Assembly: GCA_013696385.1 (NCBI GenBank)
Contig: JACCYR010000155.1
Location: forward strand, 1-12,789
Direction of reading: 5' to 3'
DNA: 12,789 bases
Source: Acidobacteriota bacterium
GTDB lineage: Bacteria; Acidobacteriota; Blastocatellia; Pyrinomonadales; Pyrinomonadaceae
The notes below the pieces were generated by a model that was not told the origin of the DNA, ran no database searches, and saw only the letters and a list, made by a program, of their open reading frames with translations. The translations under genes were made by a program, and so were the position numbers. Within the stretch, counting starts at the first letter, position 1, and every line of letters starts with the position of its first letter. This document shows positions 11,704 through 12,789 of the stretch, one piece after another.

Positions 11704-12273
11704 ATGGACACTTTAGTTTTAGACGAGCCGACTGCGACGACCGAGGAATTAATCGAAAAACTTTATCAAACTGAAGGTAAAGCAGAGATTATCAATGGAG
11801 AAATTGTAAAATTTATGTCAACAGGATGCGAGCCCGGTATTGCCAGTTTGAACATTGCTTTAAGTTTGAAAATGTATCAAAGAGAAATCAAACGCGGCAT
11901 CGCTTTTGGCGACAATATCGGGTTTATTGTCAATCTGCCAAACCGCAAATCGGTTAGTCCTGATGCCGCATATTACATTGGCAAACCGATGGGAATGAAG
12001 TTTTTGCAAGGCGCGCCGATTTTTGCCGTCGAAGTCCGAAGCGAAAATGATTACGGCGAAAGGGCGGAAAAAGCAATTGCCGAAAAACGCGCCGATTATT
12101 TCGCCGCCGGAACTGAAATTGTCTGGGATGTTGATTTGTTGAGCGACGAAGTTATCAAATCTTTTCACCGCGATAATCCTGATAATCCGAAAGTTTTCCG
12201 GCGCGGCGACGTTGCCAATGCCGAACCTGCTTTGCCAAAGTGGAAAATGGCGGTTAACGAATTGTTTGATTAA
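11704..12273 (+). CDS. Uma2 family putative endonuclease (DUF820)
   Basis: A 189-residue protein of the Uma2 family with a PD-(D/E)xK nuclease fold. The order of features is typical: EIINGEIVKFMS at the start, then RKSVSPDAAYYIG with D87, IFAVEVRSEND with E110, the downstream EKRADYFAAG with K128, and IVWDVDLLSDEV. These match the expected Asp, Glu and Lys positions, so it is probably catalytically competent, though its DNA target and biological role are unknown. Uma2 genes are numerous and mobile in cyanobacteria and some other phyla. The start at 11704 is supported by GGGAG at 11692-11696. A longer frame from 11605 would only translate the palindromes. It follows the two palindromes and precedes a membrane protein gene by 17 bp. 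Confidence 0.92.
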   Translation: MDTLVLDEPTATTEELIEKLYQTEGKAEIINGEIVKFMSTGCEPGIASLNIALSLKMYQREIKRGIAFGDNIGFIVNLPNRKSVSPDAAYYIGKPMGMKFLQGAPIFAVEVRSENDYGERAEKAIAEKRADYFAAGTEIVWDVDLLSDEVIKSFHRDNPDNPKVFRRGDVANAEPALPKWKMAVNELFD

Positions 12274-12290
12274 GTTATTTACTCTTAAAA

Positions 12291-12674
12291 ATGTCTATTA
12301 CAACACAAATTTTTTGGCTTTTTATATTAGCAATGGTCGTCGCTTCGATTACTTGGACGGTAACGCAGGAAGAACTTTTTAAGGAATGGCGCGAATACTG
12401 TCAGGAGCGTTGCGACAGTTGTAAATCGCTTCCAAAACGCAAATTCTTTTACGTTTTTACTTGCGAATACTGCTTTAGCCATTGGATGACTATTTTGATT
12501 TTACTGCTGACGGGTTTTCAATTGTTGATTGAAGATTGGCGCGGATATATTTTGGCGTTTTTTGCGATTCCGTGGCTGGCAAATCAATTGATGAGTATTT
12601 ATCGCCGTTTGCGTGTTGACATTAAACATGAAGACGCGCTTGCTACAGAAGTCAAAAAACGAATCGAAAATTAA
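12291..12674 (+). CDS. Membrane protein with cytoplasmic-loop cysteine cluster
   Basis: A 127-residue protein. Residues 3-24 form one membrane helix. Then comes a loop with cysteines at 37, 41, 44, 58 and 61 (CQERCDSC, then CEYC). Residues 64-82 and about 86-100 are further hydrophobic stretches (MTILILLLTGF; GYILAFFAIPWL), and the C-terminus is charged (RRLRVDIKHEDALATEVKK). The CEYCFSHW motif at the head of a helix resembles DUF1360-like small membrane proteins, but the match is not secure. The Cys set could bind zinc or an iron-sulfur cluster. There is no Shine-Dalgarno. The 17-bp gap after the Uma2 gene allows co-transcription. Confidence 0.7.
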   Translation: MSITTQIFWLFILAMVVASITWTVTQEELFKEWREYCQERCDSCKSLPKRKFFYVFTCEYCFSHWMTILILLLTGFQLLIEDWRGYILAFFAIPWLANQLMSIYRRLRVDIKHEDALATEVKKRIEN

Positions 12675-12775
12675 AGGCATCTACTAATCGCAAAATTTCT
12701 TCAAAACCGTCAACTTAGCAAGTTTCACTATTCTTTTTCCAAAATAAAAGGTAAAATGATTATTTTGTTTAAGCT

Positions 12776-12789
12776 ATGAGCAAACGCAT
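12776..12789 (+). CDS. Possible start of a downstream gene, cut by window edge
   Basis: An ATG at 12776-12778 reads MSKR before the window ends. It overlaps TGA of a possible seven-codon leader (ATG 12756, MIILFKL, preceded by AAAAGG at 12745-12750) in an ATGA junction. Too little is seen to name a product. The 12675-12775 gap otherwise shows nothing firm. Confidence 0.3.

Overview
The window is a chromosomal stretch at roughly 40-45% GC (estimated by eye) from a Gram-negative-type bacterium. Secreted amidohydrolases, an outer-membrane-type lipoprotein, a Uma2 nuclease, a primase/RpoD pair and abundant heptanucleotide repeats together suggest Acidobacteriota, perhaps class Blastocatellia. That placement is an inference from overall character, not from a phylogenetic marker comparison.

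Bases 1-3170 are an envelope/hydrolase region, mostly on the minus strand. It holds a secreted amidohydrolase cut by the window edge, a small plus-strand membrane/coiled-coil protein, a Spy/CpxP-like lipoprotein, and a second secreted amidohydrolase-fold protein in which the expected metal ligands appear to be lost. The last two form a tight minus-strand pair. Bases 3200-4354 hold three short plus-strand genes: a DCC-family thiol-disulfide protein, a small Cys-rich putative zinc protein, and a DUF427 protein. Period-7 repeats lie upstream of the first and third. Bases 4355-4713 are AT-rich with at most one short membrane ORF.

Bases 4714-11561 are the information-processing core: mutS2, then a UPF0175 antitoxin with the stump of its PIN-type toxin, then dnaG and rpoD. 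The dnaG-rpoD order recalls the macromolecular synthesis operon, but rpsU is absent and rpoD has its own good sigma-70-type promoter candidate. The gap between the antitoxin and dnaG is a small gene graveyard: a truncated toxin, a hairpin, and the apparent C-terminal remnant of another gene running into dnaG. Bases 11562-12789 hold two palindromes, a Uma2-family nuclease gene, a Cys-rich two-to-three-helix membrane protein, and the first codons of another gene.

The most unusual signal is a set of tandem repeats that all have a 7-bp unit but different sequences (AGTCCAA, AATCCAA, AAGTCAG, AATCCGC, GGAATCT, ATTTACC). They occur in intergenic gaps and also twice inside mutS2, where they add low-complexity stretches at two inter-domain linkers without breaking the frame. 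I did not find a convincing wholly new multi-gene system. The heptamer cassettes, the metal-less amidohydrolase paralogue and the possibly leaderless toxin-antitoxin remnant are the best leads.
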